In this document: one piece after another, positions 1 through 7,714 of the stretch
How positions within the stretch are numbered: position 1 is the first letter of the stretch
Layout: each line of letters opens with the position of its first letter
From: Cellulomonas palmilytica
GTDB taxonomy: Bacteria > Actinomycetota > Actinomycetes > Actinomycetales > Cellulomonadaceae
Reading direction: 5' to 3'
DNA length: 64,000 bases
Assembly (NCBI RefSeq): GCF_021590045.1
Contig: NZ_CP062221.1
Location: 2,728,001 to 2,792,000 of the forward strand
Notes under the pieces: model-generated
Databases searched by the model: none
The model's input: only the letters and a program-made list of their open reading frames with translations
What the model was told of the DNA's origin: nothing
Translations under genes and position numbers: made by a program

Positions 1-95
1 CCGACGACGAGCACGACCTCGCGGAGGACCTCCCGGCGGGTGCGCCTGCCCCGCGCCGGAGCCTCCTGACTCGCGCTCGTCGTCTCTTCGCTCAC
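1..95 (-). CDS. Start of an unrecognised protein, cut by the window edge
   Basis: Only the first 31 codons lie in the window. The reading frame begins at a GTG ending at position 95 and is preceded on the minus strand by a strong GGGAGGGGG ribosome-binding site (about 105-113). The peptide starts polar (SEETTSASQEAPARG), has an Arg-rich stretch (RRTRREVLRE) and turns hydrophobic (VVLVV) just before the edge. That pattern suits the cytoplasmic N-terminus of a membrane protein. The family cannot be decided from so few residues. The gene diverges from the LacI-regulator unit and may share its control region. Confidence 0.55.
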   Translation of the reverse strand, partial: MSEETTSASQEAPARGRRTRREVLREVVLVV

Positions 96-247
96 GCCCA
101 GCCCCCTCCCGGCACGGACCACCGGAGCCACCCTAGACCTCTGCGGGAGCGCATCCACCCCGTTTGAGTCGAGTTGCGGCGGGTGATGTCGGTCGCTCGG
201 GGGCGTGCCCGACCTGCACGGACGCGCGCGGCGGGGAGGAAGCGGGC

Positions 248-261
248 GATGTCCCGACATC
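248..261. promoter_or_regulatory. Perfect 14-bp inverted repeat in divergent control region
   Basis: GATGTCCCGACATC reads as GATGTC-CC-GACATC, a perfect palindrome. It lies 14 bp upstream of a good -35 hexamer and between two divergent genes. A further GATGTCGG half-site occurs near 184-191. An operator role is inferred only from symmetry and position. Confidence 0.35.
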
Positions 262-274
262 TCCTGGCTTATCT

Positions 275-330
275 CTTGACCGGTACAGAGCACAGGCGTA
301 GCGTCAGGGGCATCGCTTGACCGGTACAGA
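275..330 (+). repeat. 15-bp direct repeat CTTGACCGGTACAGA, two copies
   Basis: CTTGACCGGTACAGA occurs at 275-289, overlapping the -35 box, and again at 316-330, just upstream of the ribosome-binding site. The copies start 41 bp apart, close to four helical turns. Each copy is a loose palindrome around a central CG, as LacI-family operators usually are. Autoregulation by the downstream LacI regulator is an inference. Confidence 0.55.
276..304 (+). promoter_or_regulatory. Sigma-70-type promoter for the small ORF and LacI regulator
   Basis: TTGACC (276-281) and TAGCGT (299-304) are separated by exactly 17 bp and match the actinobacterial housekeeping consensus well. The next plausible start, GTG at 344, lies about 35 nt downstream of the expected start point. 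Confidence 0.6.
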
Positions 331-343
331 AGGGAAAACGACC

Positions 344-601
344 GTGTACCTGAGCCAGCCGCCCCTCGCTCTGCTCCACTCGCGCCGCGCGACCCTGACG
401 CAGTCGCACAGCGCCCTCCCGGACGCCCCCGTCGTCGTCGACGCCCGCGACGAGCGCCGCGCCGAGCGCGCCGCGCACCGCCGCACCGCGACGTCCGGCG
501 TGCACGGCGGCGTCCTGGCCGCCCGCCGCCGCGGCGCCCGGTCGCTGCACCGCCTCGCGGACGCGATCGCTCCGGCGGAGCGCTCCGCGCTCGTCCGATG
601 A
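344..601 (+). CDS. Small basic hypothetical protein upstream of LacI regulator
   Basis: This is an 85-codon ORF starting with GTG. AGAAGGG (329-335) provides a ribosome-binding site about 8 nt upstream. The product is rich in Arg and Ala (for example DARDERRAERAAHRR and LAARRRGARSLHR) and shows no signal peptide, membrane segment or domain I recognise. Its stop overlaps the ATG at 598 as ATGA, so it could be translationally coupled to the longest form of the LacI-family gene. It could instead be a leader ORF of little function. Support is the promoter, the RBS and the overlap, not homology. Confidence 0.45.
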   Translation: MYLSQPPLALLHSRRATLTQSHSALPDAPVVVDARDERRAERAAHRRTATSGVHGGVLAARRRGARSLHRLADAIAPAERSALVR

Positions 602-771
602 CCGGCACCGGCGTCACGACTCCCCTCCCGGAGGTGGGGTCGGACGCCGGTCCGGCCACCGGAGCAGGTACGGCACCTGACACGCCACCTGGCCACGCCG
701 GGTCCGATGTCGCCTACCCTGACGCCCGGGACCTCGCGCGGGACGCGGGGCCGGGACGACAGGAGACGGGC

Positions 772-1839
772 GTGGGACGCGTCACGCTGCAGACGATCGC
801 CGACAAGGTCGGCGTGAGCCGCATGACGGTGTCGAACGCGTTCTCCCGCCCGGACCAGCTCTCCGCGGAGCTGCGCACCAGGGTGCTCGCGGCCGCCGAG
901 GAGCTCGGCTACGTCGGGCCCGACCCGGCCGCCAGGATCCTCGCGCGCGGGTCGTCCGGGACGGTGGGGGTGCTGTTCACGCAGTCCCCCGCGAACGCGT
1001 TCCGGGACCCGATCGCCGCCGAGTTCTTCGCGTCCGTGGCCGAGGCCCTCGCGCCCACCGGCCTCGCGCTCGCGCTCCTGCCCGCGAAGGGCGCCGACCT
1101 GCGGGACGCGGCCCGCGACGTACCGATGGACGCCGCGCTCGTCTACGCGTGCGTCACCGACACGACCGCGTTCGAGCGGCTCGAGCGCCGGTCGCTGCCG
1201 CTCGTCTTCGTCGACCAGGCACCCACGGTCGAGCGCGCGTCGAGCGTCCTGCTCGACGACCGCCCGGGCGCGCGCGCCGCCGCGCAGCACGTCCTCGACC
1301 TGGGCCATCGCCGCATCGCGCTCCTGACGACGGCCTGGGGCGAGGAGCCCGGGGTCGCACCCGACCCCGCCACCGCCGGCGTCGGGCTCGTGTCGCGCGA
1401 GCGCGTCGAGGGCTGGATGAGCGCGCTGGGCCCCGCGGGCGCCGACGTCGTGGCCGTGCACATGAAGGACAACCTCGAGGCCGACGCCCTCGAGGCGGCG
1501 CGCACCGCGCTCACGCTCCCCCACCGCCCGACGGCGGTGCTGTGCTTCTCGGACCTCGTGGCGTCGGCGGTCGTGCGCGTCGCGCACGAGCTCGGGCTCT
1601 CGGTGCCCGGTGACGTGTCGGTCGTCGGGTACGACGACAGCGCCCTGAGCCGCACCGTCACACCGCAGCTCACCACCGTGCGGCAGGACCTCGTGGCCAA
1701 GGGCCGTGCGACGGCCCGCGCGATCGAGCACGCCATCGCGGCGTCCCGGCCGGGCGCCGCCCCGGGTGCGCCCGAGCACGTGGTGATGCCGACCGAGCTC
1801 GTCGTGCGCGCCTCGACCGGCCCTGCCCCCGCGGCCTGA
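772..1839 (+). CDS. LacI-family transcriptional regulator
   Basis: The product is a sugar-responsive repressor with an N-terminal LacI helix-turn-helix (TIADKVGVSRMTVSNAF, residues 6-22) and hinge, followed by a periplasmic-binding-protein-like effector domain. The C-terminal part contains VVGYDDSALSRTVTPQLTTV, typical of the family. I chose GTG 772: AGGAGA (761-766) sits correctly upstream and gives 355 residues, the family's normal size, with the HTH at the extreme N-terminus. The frame is open back to ATG 598, which overlaps the preceding ORF by ATGA and would add 58 disordered residues. The regulated sugar genes are not evident in the window. The gene ends 9 bp from the convergent MarR gene. 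Confidence 0.85.
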   Translation: MGRVTLQTIADKVGVSRMTVSNAFSRPDQLSAELRTRVLAAAEELGYVGPDPAARILARGSSGTVGVLFTQSPANAFRDPIAAEFFASVAEALAPTGLALALLPAKGADLRDAARDVPMDAALVYACVTDTTAFERLERRSLPLVFVDQAPTVERASSVLLDDRPGARAAAQHVLDLGHRRIALLTTAWGEEPGVAPDPATAGVGLVSRERVEGWMSALGPAGADVVAVHMKDNLEADALEAARTALTLPHRPTAVLCFSDLVASAVVRVAHELGLSVPGDVSVVGYDDSALSRTVTPQLTTVRQDLVAKGRATARAIEHAIAASRPGAAPGAPEHVVMPTELVVRASTGPAPAA

Positions 1840-1848
1840 GCCGAGCGG

Positions 1849-2388
1849 TCAGACCCCGCGCCCGGCCTCACCGGGCGTGGTGCTGAGCGGTGCGATCCCG
1901 CTCTCGTCGTCGAGGACCGCGGCGACGCCCCGCAGGAAGGCCACGACGGCGGGACGCGCGGCGCGCGGGACCGCGTCGGCGACCTCGGCCATGCGCGCGT
2001 GCATGCCCGCGAGCCGCTCGTGCACCTCGTCGTGCGCGTGCGGCGTGGCGCGGACGACGACGCCGCGCCGGTCGGTCGGGTGCGCCTCGCGCACCAGGTG
2101 ACCGGAGGCCGTGAGCCGGTCGAGGAGCTTGGTCGTCGAGGCGGTCGAGATCTCGAGCGCGGTCGCGAGGTGGTGCGGGCTCGTGCAGCGGCCGGCGAGC
2201 TCGCGCGCGATGACGACCTGCAGCGCGCGCATGTCGGTCTCGTTCATCGCCATGCCCGCGGCCGTGCGCCGGCGCATCGACACGTCGGCGCGACGGAACG
2301 CACGCACCGCCTCGAGCAGCTGGGCGGCCGAGGCGTCGTCGCCGTACCAGTAGTGCTCTGCGGTTGCGGGACGGGGCATGCGAGTCAT
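1849..2388 (-). CDS. crtR: MarR-family regulator, probable carotenoid repressor (CrtR-like)
   Basis: A 179-residue winged-helix MarR protein. The DNA-binding region runs through LATALEISTASTTKLLDRLT with the following SGHLVREAHPTDRRGV wing (around residues 78-110). It is transcribed divergently from crtE with only about 33 bp between them. That is the arrangement of CrtR in Corynebacterium glutamicum, a MarR repressor of the carotenoid operon. Orthology is inferred from family plus position. TAGTAT (minus strand, 2393-2388) lies 7 nt before a second ATG at 2379, so translation may start leaderless there, giving 176 residues. The symbol is provisional. Confidence 0.75.
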   Translation of the reverse strand: MTRMPRPATAEHYWYGDDASAAQLLEAVRAFRRADVSMRRRTAAGMAMNETDMRALQVVIARELAGRCTSPHHLATALEISTASTTKLLDRLTASGHLVREAHPTDRRGVVVRATPHAHDEVHERLAGMHARMAEVADAVPRAARPAVVAFLRGVAAVLDDESGIAPLSTTPGEAGRGV

Positions 2389-2420
2389 ACTAGATCCTCA
2401 AGTAACTAGAGAGGCTAGTG
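2389..2420. promoter_or_regulatory. Divergent crtR/crtE control region with three CTAG motifs
   Basis: The 33 bp between the MarR gene and crtE is AT-rich against its surroundings. It contains CTAG three times, at 2390-2393, 2406-2409 and 2415-2418. Two lie in identical ACTAGA hexamers 16 bp apart. CTAG is rare in very GC-rich genomes, so this clustering suggests binding sites for the adjacent regulator. AGAGAGG at 2408-2414 also serves as the crtE ribosome-binding site, so repressor binding would cover both start regions. Confidence 0.5.
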
Positions 2421-2421
2421 A

Positions 2422-3552
2422 ATGGCCTCGGGACGGAGACGACGTGACGCCTCACCTCGCGCGCCGCGGGCGCCCGCGACCCGCACAGGCCGTCTCATGA
2501 CCACGACGACCAGCACGACGACGAGCACGACGAGCGTGCCGGGACCGCTCGACGTCTTCCGCGCCGGACCCGGCCTGCTGCCCCGCGATCCGCACGCCCA
2601 GGCGCTGTGGGCCGCCGCGGGCGACGCGACCCGCGGCGGGCGCGGCGTGCGGCCGCACCTGGTGCACGCCGCCTACCGCGCGGTCGGCGGGACCGACCAC
2701 CGGGCCGCGACGCACGTCGCGGACGCGGTCGAGCTCCTGCACGCCGCGTTCGTCGTGCACGACGACGTCATCGACGCCGACGACGTGCGGCGGGGCCGCC
2801 CGAACGTCGCGGGCACGTTCACGAGCCGCGCAGTGGCCGCCGGCGCCGACGAGGACGCGGCGCACGGCTACGGTCGCGCCGCGGCGATCCTCGCGGGCGA
2901 CCTCGCGCTCGTCGCGGCGACCCGCGCGTTCGCCACCGTTCCCGCCCCGGCGGACGTCGTGGCCGCGCTGCTCGACCTGCTCGACGAGACCGTCGCGCTG
3001 TCCGCGGCCGGGGAGCTCGGCGACGTGCGCCTCGCGCTGCGTGTCGAGCGGCCGGCCGTCGGGGACGCGCTGCAGGTCGCCGAGCTCAAGACCGCCGCGT
3101 ACTCGTTCGCGCTGCCGCTGCGCGCGGGCGCGCTGCTCGCGGGCGCGCCGGCCGAGGTCGTCGCGGCGCTCGACCGTCTCGGACGGCTCGTCGGCGTCGC
3201 GTTCCAGCTCCACGACGACCTGCTGGGCGTGTTCGGCGACGAGCGGGTCACGGGCAAGAGCGCGCTCGGCGACCTGCGCGAGGGCAAGGTCACGGCGCTC
3301 GTCGCGCACGCCCGTACGACGGACGCGTGGCCGGTGGTCGCCGCCGCGCTCGGCGACCCGGCCCTCAGCGCCGAGCGGGCCGCCGCGGTGCGGGTCGCGC
3401 TGACGGCGTGCGGGTCGCGCGCGTTCGTCGAGGACCTCGCCGCGCAGCACCTCGAGGCCGCGCGCGAGGTGGCCCGCACCGCCGGGCTCCCCGACGAGGT
3501 CCTGGCGGCGCTGCTCGCGCTCGTCGCCGACGACCCGCGGGTCGCCGCATGA
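2422..3552 (+). CDS. crtE: Geranylgeranyl diphosphate synthase
   Basis: The 376-residue product is an all-alpha trans-isoprenyl diphosphate synthase that supplies GGPP for carotenoids. The first Asp-rich motif is HDDVIDADD (about residues 112-120), followed by the RRGRP basic patch. The second is HDDLLGVFGDERVTGKS (about 264-280). ATG 2422 has AGAGAGG seven bases upstream. An internal ATG at 2497 would remove 25 Arg/Pro-rich residues and leave the Thr-rich MTTTTSTTT start, but has only a weak ribosome-binding site. It heads a seven-gene operon, and its stop overlaps crtB as ATGA. Confidence 0.9.
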   Translation: MASGRRRRDASPRAPRAPATRTGRLMTTTTSTTTSTTSVPGPLDVFRAGPGLLPRDPHAQALWAAAGDATRGGRGVRPHLVHAAYRAVGGTDHRAATHVADAVELLHAAFVVHDDVIDADDVRRGRPNVAGTFTSRAVAAGADEDAAHGYGRAAAILAGDLALVAATRAFATVPAPADVVAALLDLLDETVALSAAGELGDVRLALRVERPAVGDALQVAELKTAAYSFALPLRAGALLAGAPAEVVAALDRLGRLVGVAFQLHDDLLGVFGDERVTGKSALGDLREGKVTALVAHARTTDAWPVVAAALGDPALSAERAAAVRVALTACGSRAFVEDLAAQHLEAAREVARTAGLPDEVLAALLALVADDPRVAA

Positions 3553-4439
3553 GCCGCGAGCACGTCCCCGCCGGGGGCGCCGCGCGGTACGGGCACGCCG
3601 CGGCCACCGCCGCGGCGACCGTGGTCGACGAGTACTCCACCTCGTTCGGCCGCGCGTCGCGCCTGCTGCGCGAGCCGGTCCGCGGTCACGTGCGCACCAT
3701 CTACGCGCTCGTGCGAGTGGCCGACGAGATCGTCGACGCCCCCGACCTCGGGCTCACGGTCGAGGAGCGCGCCGCCTACCTCGACGCGCTCGAGGAGCAG
3801 ACGCTCGGCGCGCTGCGCACCGGGTTCGCGACGGACCTCGTCGTGCACGCGTTCGCCCGGACGGCACGCGAGCACGGCATCGGCCCCGAGCTCGTGCGCC
3901 CGTTCTTCGCGTCCATGCGCACCGACCTGCACGCCACGCACCACGACGCGCGCTCGTACGCGACGTACGTGCACGGGTCGGCCGAGGTCGTCGGGCTCAT
4001 GTGCCTGCGGGTGTTCGTCGCCGCGCCCGACGCGGACGACGAGCTGCGCGCCCACGGGTACGAGCGCCTGGCCCCCGCCGCGAGCCGCCTGGGCGCCGCG
4101 TTCCAGAAGGTCAACTTCCTGCGCGACCTGGCCGCCGACCGCGACCAGCTCGGACGCGCGTACGTCCCCGGGCTCGACCCGCACGCACTGACGGACGCGC
4201 AGCGCGACGCGCTGCTCGACGACGTGGACGCCGACCTCGCGGCCGCGGCCGCCGGTGTCGCGGCGCTGCCGCGGTCCAGCCGCCGGGGCGTGCGCGCCGC
4301 GCACGACCTGTTCTGCGCGCTCTCGGCGCGCCTGCGCGCGACACCCGCGGAGCGCATCGCGACCGAGCGCGTCCGCGTGCCCGCGCCGACCAAGGCGCTC
4401 GTCGTCGCCCGCACGCTGCTGCCCGCGGGGTGGCGGTGA
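3549..4439 (+). CDS. crtB: Phytoene synthase
   Basis: The 296-residue squalene/phytoene synthase condenses two GGPP molecules into phytoene. Both Asp-rich signatures are present: DEIVDAPD near residue 58 and FLRDLAADRDQLGRAYVP near residue 190. The start is ATG inside an ATGA overlap with crtE, and the gene ends in a GTGA overlap with crtI. Size and motif spacing are normal for the family. Confidence 0.93.
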   Translation: MSREHVPAGGAARYGHAAATAAATVVDEYSTSFGRASRLLREPVRGHVRTIYALVRVADEIVDAPDLGLTVEERAAYLDALEEQTLGALRTGFATDLVVHAFARTAREHGIGPELVRPFFASMRTDLHATHHDARSYATYVHGSAEVVGLMCLRVFVAAPDADDELRAHGYERLAPAASRLGAAFQKVNFLRDLAADRDQLGRAYVPGLDPHALTDAQRDALLDDVDADLAAAAAGVAALPRSSRRGVRAAHDLFCALSARLRATPAERIATERVRVPAPTKALVVARTLLPAGWR

Positions 4440-6037
4440 CCGCCCCGCGGCCGCGCGCGGTCGTGATCGGCGCGGGCGTCGCCGGGCTCGCGACGTCCGC
4501 GCTGCTGGCGCGTGAGGGCTACGACGTCGAGGTGGTCGAGCAGCAGCACCACGTGGGCGGCCGCGCGGCGACCTGGCGGCGCGACGGGTTCACGTTCGAC
4601 CTCGGCCCGTCCTGGTACCTCATGCCCGAGGTGTTCGACCACTTCTTCCGGCTGTGCGGCACCAGCGCGGACGACGAGCTCGACCTGGTCCGCCTGGACC
4701 CCGCGTACCGCGTGCTGTTCGAGCCGCGCGACGACGAGGACCGCGCACCGGCCGTCGACGTGCGCACCGGTGCGGCGCACGAGGCGTTCGAGACGCTCGA
4801 GCCCGGCTCCGGCGCGCGGCTGGAGGCGTACCTCGACTCGTCGCGCGAGACGTACGACCTCGCGCTGCGGCACTTCCTCTACACGACGTTCGCGAGCCCC
4901 CGCGGGCTGCTCGGCCGCGACGTCGCGCGCCGCGCGCCGCGCCTGGCCCGGCTGCTCGGCACGTCGCTCGAGCGGTTCGTCGCGTCGCGGTTCGCCGACG
5001 AGCGCGCGCGCCAGGTGCTCGGCTACCCCGCGGTGTTCCTCGGTACCTCGCCCGACCGGGCGCCCGCGCTGTACCACCTCATGAGCCACGCCGACCTCGA
5101 GGCCGGTGTGCTGTACCCGCGCGGCGGGTTCGGCGCGGTCGTGGACGCGCTGCTGCGCGTCGCGACGCGTGCCGGCGTGAAGGTCCGCACCGGCACGCGG
5201 GTCACGGCCGTCGCCACGGTCCCCGAGCGCGGCCGCGGCGGCGTGCGAGCGCGCGTCGTCGGGGTGGACCTCGCGGACGGCGAGCGGCTCACCGCGGACG
5301 TCGTCGTCGGCGCGGGCGACCTGCACGACCTCGAGACGCGGATCCTGCCGCCCGAGCTCGCGACGTACCCCGAGCGCTGGTGGGACGCGCGCGACCCCGG
5401 GTTCGGCGCGGTGCTCGTGCACCTCGGGGTGCGCGGCCGGCTGCCGTCCCTGGCGCACCACACCCTCGCGTTCACGCGCGACTGGCGCACGAACTTCGAC
5501 GCGATCTTCGGTGCGGACCGGCACGTGCCGGACCCGGCCTCGTTCTACGTGTGCGCGCCGTCCCGGACCGACCGCGGGGTCGCGCCCGACGACCACGAGA
5601 CGCTGTTCCTGCTCGTGCCCGTCCCGGCCGACCCCACGATCGGCGCGGGCGGGATCGACGGCTCGGGCGACCCGGCCGTCGAGGCCGCCGCGGACGCCGC
5701 GATCGCGACGTTCGCCGACTGGGCGCACGTCCCGGACCTCGCCTCGCGCGTCGTCGTGCGGCGCACCATCGGGCCCGCGGACTTCGCGCGTGACCTGTCG
5801 TCGTGGCGCGGCGGCGCGCTCGGTCCGGCGCACACGCTGCGGCAGAGCGCGTTCTTCCGCGGCCGCAACGCCTCACGCCGGGTCGCGGGGCTGCTGTACG
5901 CGGGCGGCACGACGGTGCCGGGGATCGGGCTGCCGATGTGCCTCATCAGCGCCGAGCTCGCGGTCAAGCGGCTGCGCGGCGACACCTCCGCCGGTCCCCT
6001 GCCGGTCCCGGCCCTGCTGCGGGAGGTGGCCGCGTGA
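4436..6037 (+). CDS. crtI: Phytoene desaturase (CrtI type)
   Basis: This 533-residue FAD enzyme desaturates phytoene to lycopene. The N-terminal dinucleotide-binding motif is VIGAGVAGLA (about residues 10-19) with a downstream HHVGGRAATW. The C-terminal CrtI signature AGGTTVPGIGLPMCLISAE is near residue 490. GTG 4436 is chosen because it gives a GTGA overlap with the crtB stop; an in-frame GTG at 4430 adds two residues. The gene overlaps the next one by 4 nt. Confidence 0.93.
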   Translation: MTAPRPRAVVIGAGVAGLATSALLAREGYDVEVVEQQHHVGGRAATWRRDGFTFDLGPSWYLMPEVFDHFFRLCGTSADDELDLVRLDPAYRVLFEPRDDEDRAPAVDVRTGAAHEAFETLEPGSGARLEAYLDSSRETYDLALRHFLYTTFASPRGLLGRDVARRAPRLARLLGTSLERFVASRFADERARQVLGYPAVFLGTSPDRAPALYHLMSHADLEAGVLYPRGGFGAVVDALLRVATRAGVKVRTGTRVTAVATVPERGRGGVRARVVGVDLADGERLTADVVVGAGDLHDLETRILPPELATYPERWWDARDPGFGAVLVHLGVRGRLPSLAHHTLAFTRDWRTNFDAIFGADRHVPDPASFYVCAPSRTDRGVAPDDHETLFLLVPVPADPTIGAGGIDGSGDPAVEAAADAAIATFADWAHVPDLASRVVVRRTIGPADFARDLSSWRGGALGPAHTLRQSAFFRGRNASRRVAGLLYAGGTTVPGIGLPMCLISAELAVKRLRGDTSAGPLPVPALLREVAA

Positions 6038-6471
6038 GGGGCGCGTACCTGCTGTGCCTGCTCGCCGCCGGTGCGGCGGTCGCGCTGCTCGACCGGCGGT
6101 GGCGCCTCGCGCTGTGGCACCCGCGAGGGCGTGCCCGCACCGTCGCGGTCGGCCTGGCGGGCGCCGCGCTGCTGCTCGTGTGGGACGTCGTCGCGATCGA
6201 CGCGGGGTTCTACGGGCGCGGCGACTCCGCGGCCCTGCTCGGCGTGTGGCTCGCGCCGCACCTGCCGCTCGAGGAGGTGGTCTTCGTCGTGTTCTTCGCG
6301 TACGTGACGCTCGTGGTCGCGGGCGCGGCCGACCGGCTCGTCGCCGCCGCGTCGAGCCGCGCGGGGCATGGGGACGACGAAGCCGACGACGCCCCGCCCG
6401 ACGACGCCCCGCTCGATGACACCCCGCTCGATGAGACCCCGCGGCCCTCGCGACGCGCGGTGCTCTCATGA
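6034..6471 (+). CDS. crtYe: Lycopene cyclase domain subunit, C50 carotenoid type (CrtYe-like)
   Basis: A 145-residue small membrane protein with three hydrophobic segments (about residues 5-20, 37-55 and 79-102). The conserved PLEEVVFVVFF motif falls near residue 78. It is one half of the heterodimeric actinobacterial lycopene cyclase that forms rings on C50 (bis-prenylated) carotenoids. The partner is the next gene, overlapping by ATGA. The C-terminus is unusual: four tandem five-residue units of the form DDAPP/DDAPL/DDTPL/DETPR. Assignment of Ye versus Yf is by order and length. Beta- or epsilon-ring specificity cannot be read from sequence alone. Confidence 0.85.
   Translation: MRGAYLLCLLAAGAAVALLDRRWRLALWHPRGRARTVAVGLAGAALLLVWDVVAIDAGFYGRGDSAALLGVWLAPHLPLEEVVFVVFFAYVTLVVAGAADRLVAAASSRAGHGDDEADDAPPDDAPLDDTPLDETPRPSRRAVLS
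6385..6444 (+). repeat. Four tandem 15-bp units inside crtYe
   Basis: Four in-frame 15-bp units start at 6385, 6400, 6415 and 6430. Each begins GAYGAS and continues with a CCCCG core. They encode an acidic, Pro-rich cytoplasmic tail (DDAPP, DDAPL, DDTPL, DETPR). Such units are prone to expansion and contraction by slippage. Confidence 0.8.
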
Positions 6472-6800
6472 CGTACGCAGGGCTGGGACTCGGGGTGGTC
6501 GCGGCGTGCGCCGCGCTCGCGGCCTGGGCGGTCGTCACCGAGCCGCGCCGCGGGCGGCGTCCCGGACGGCTGCTCGCCGTGCTGGGGCTGACCGCCGCCG
6601 CGCTGTGCCTGCTCACGGCGGTGTTCGACTCGCTCATGATCGCGTCCGACCTGTTCCGGTACGACGAGGCCGCGCTCGTCGGGCCGCGCGTGGGCCGCGC
6701 CCCGGTCGAGGACCTCGCGTGGCCGCTCGCTGCCGCGCTCGCACTGCCGTCGCTGCTCGCGCTCACCGACCGCGCCCGCTCGTCGGAGGCCCGCCGATGA
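6468..6800 (+). CDS. crtYf: Lycopene cyclase domain subunit, second half (CrtYf-like)
   Basis: A 110-residue membrane protein with hydrophobic spans near residues 5-23, 34-52 and 84-99. The cyclase signature appears as APVEDLAWPL. It pairs with the preceding subunit to cyclise the elongated lycopene chain. Start and stop lie in ATGA overlaps with crtYe and the prenyltransferase gene, so the two subunits should be made in equal amounts. Confidence 0.85.
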   Translation: MTYAGLGLGVVAACAALAAWAVVTEPRRGRRPGRLLAVLGLTAAALCLLTAVFDSLMIASDLFRYDEAALVGPRVGRAPVEDLAWPLAAALALPSLLALTDRARSSEARR

Positions 6801-7714
6801 CCGCCCTGACCGCCCGCGCGGGCGACCCGCTGGCCGGCGTCCGGCAGGTCGTCGGCTCGTCGCGCCCGCTGAGCTGGATCAACACCGCGTACCCGTTCGC
6901 GGCGGCCTACCTGCTGGCCGGCGGCGCGGTCGACGCCCTGCTCGTCGTCGGGACGCTCTACTTCCTGGTCCCGTACAACCTGCTGATGTACGGCCTGAAC
7001 GACGTGTGGGACCACGAGTCCGACCTGGCGAACCCGCGCAAGGGCGGCGTCGAGGGCGTGGTGCTCGACACGCGCTGGCACCGCACGACCGTCCTCGCGG
7101 CCGTCGCGACCAACGTGCCGTTCCTCGCCGCGCTCGCGGCGCTGACCGTCGCCGCGGGGCACGCGTGGGCGCTCGTCCCGCTCGCGGCCTGCGTGTTCAC
7201 GGTGGTCGCCTACTCGGCGCCGCGGCTGCGGTTCAAGGAGCGTCCGGGCGTCGACTCGGTGACGTCGGCGAGCCACTTCGTCGGACCCGCCGTGGTCGGC
7301 GTCGCCGCGGCGGGCGGCGCGTGGACGTGGCCCGTGGTGGCGACGCTGCTCGCGTTCACGGCGTGGGGCTGCGCGTCGCACGCGTTCGGCGCGGTGCAGG
7401 ACGTACGCGCGGACCGCGGCGCGGGGATCGGCTCGGTCGCGACCGTGCTCGGCGCGCGCCGCACCGTCCGCCTCGCGATGGCGGGCTACGGGCTCGCCGC
7501 GCTCCTGCTGCTGACGGCCGGGTGGCCCACGCTGCTCGCGGCCGCCGTCCCGCTCGCCTACCTGGTGTCGGTCGCGCCGTTCCGGGACGTGACCGACGAC
7601 GAGTGCGAGAGCGCCAACCGCGGTTGGCGGCGCTTCCTGTGGCTCAACCTCGTCGCGGGCTTCGCCGTCACGCAGGGCCTGATCCTCGCGCGCGTGGTCG
7701 GGGGCGCCGCGTGA
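6797..7714 (+). CDS. crtEb: Lycopene elongase / UbiA-family prenyltransferase
   Basis: A 305-residue polytopic UbiA-superfamily protein carrying the Mg-prenyl-diphosphate motif NDVWDHESDLANPRKGG (about residues 68-84) and a second Asp motif near QDVRADRGAGIGS. Beside crtE/B/I and split cyclase genes, the likely reaction is addition of C5 units to both ends of lycopene, making C50 flavuxanthin-type carotenoids as in corynebacteria. It overlaps its neighbours by ATGA and GTGA. Confidence 0.88.
   Translation: MTALTARAGDPLAGVRQVVGSSRPLSWINTAYPFAAAYLLAGGAVDALLVVGTLYFLVPYNLLMYGLNDVWDHESDLANPRKGGVEGVVLDTRWHRTTVLAAVATNVPFLAALAALTVAAGHAWALVPLAACVFTVVAYSAPRLRFKERPGVDSVTSASHFVGPAVVGVAAAGGAWTWPVVATLLAFTAWGCASHAFGAVQDVRADRGAGIGSVATVLGARRTVRLAMAGYGLAALLLLTAGWPTLLAAAVPLAYLVSVAPFRDVTDDECESANRGWRRFLWLNLVAGFAVTQGLILARVVGGAA

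Noticed and set aside
598..771. N-terminal extension of the LacI regulator to ATG 598
   Set aside because: It adds 58 disordered residues before a helix-turn-helix that is normally at the very N-terminus, and GTG 772 has its own AGGAGA.
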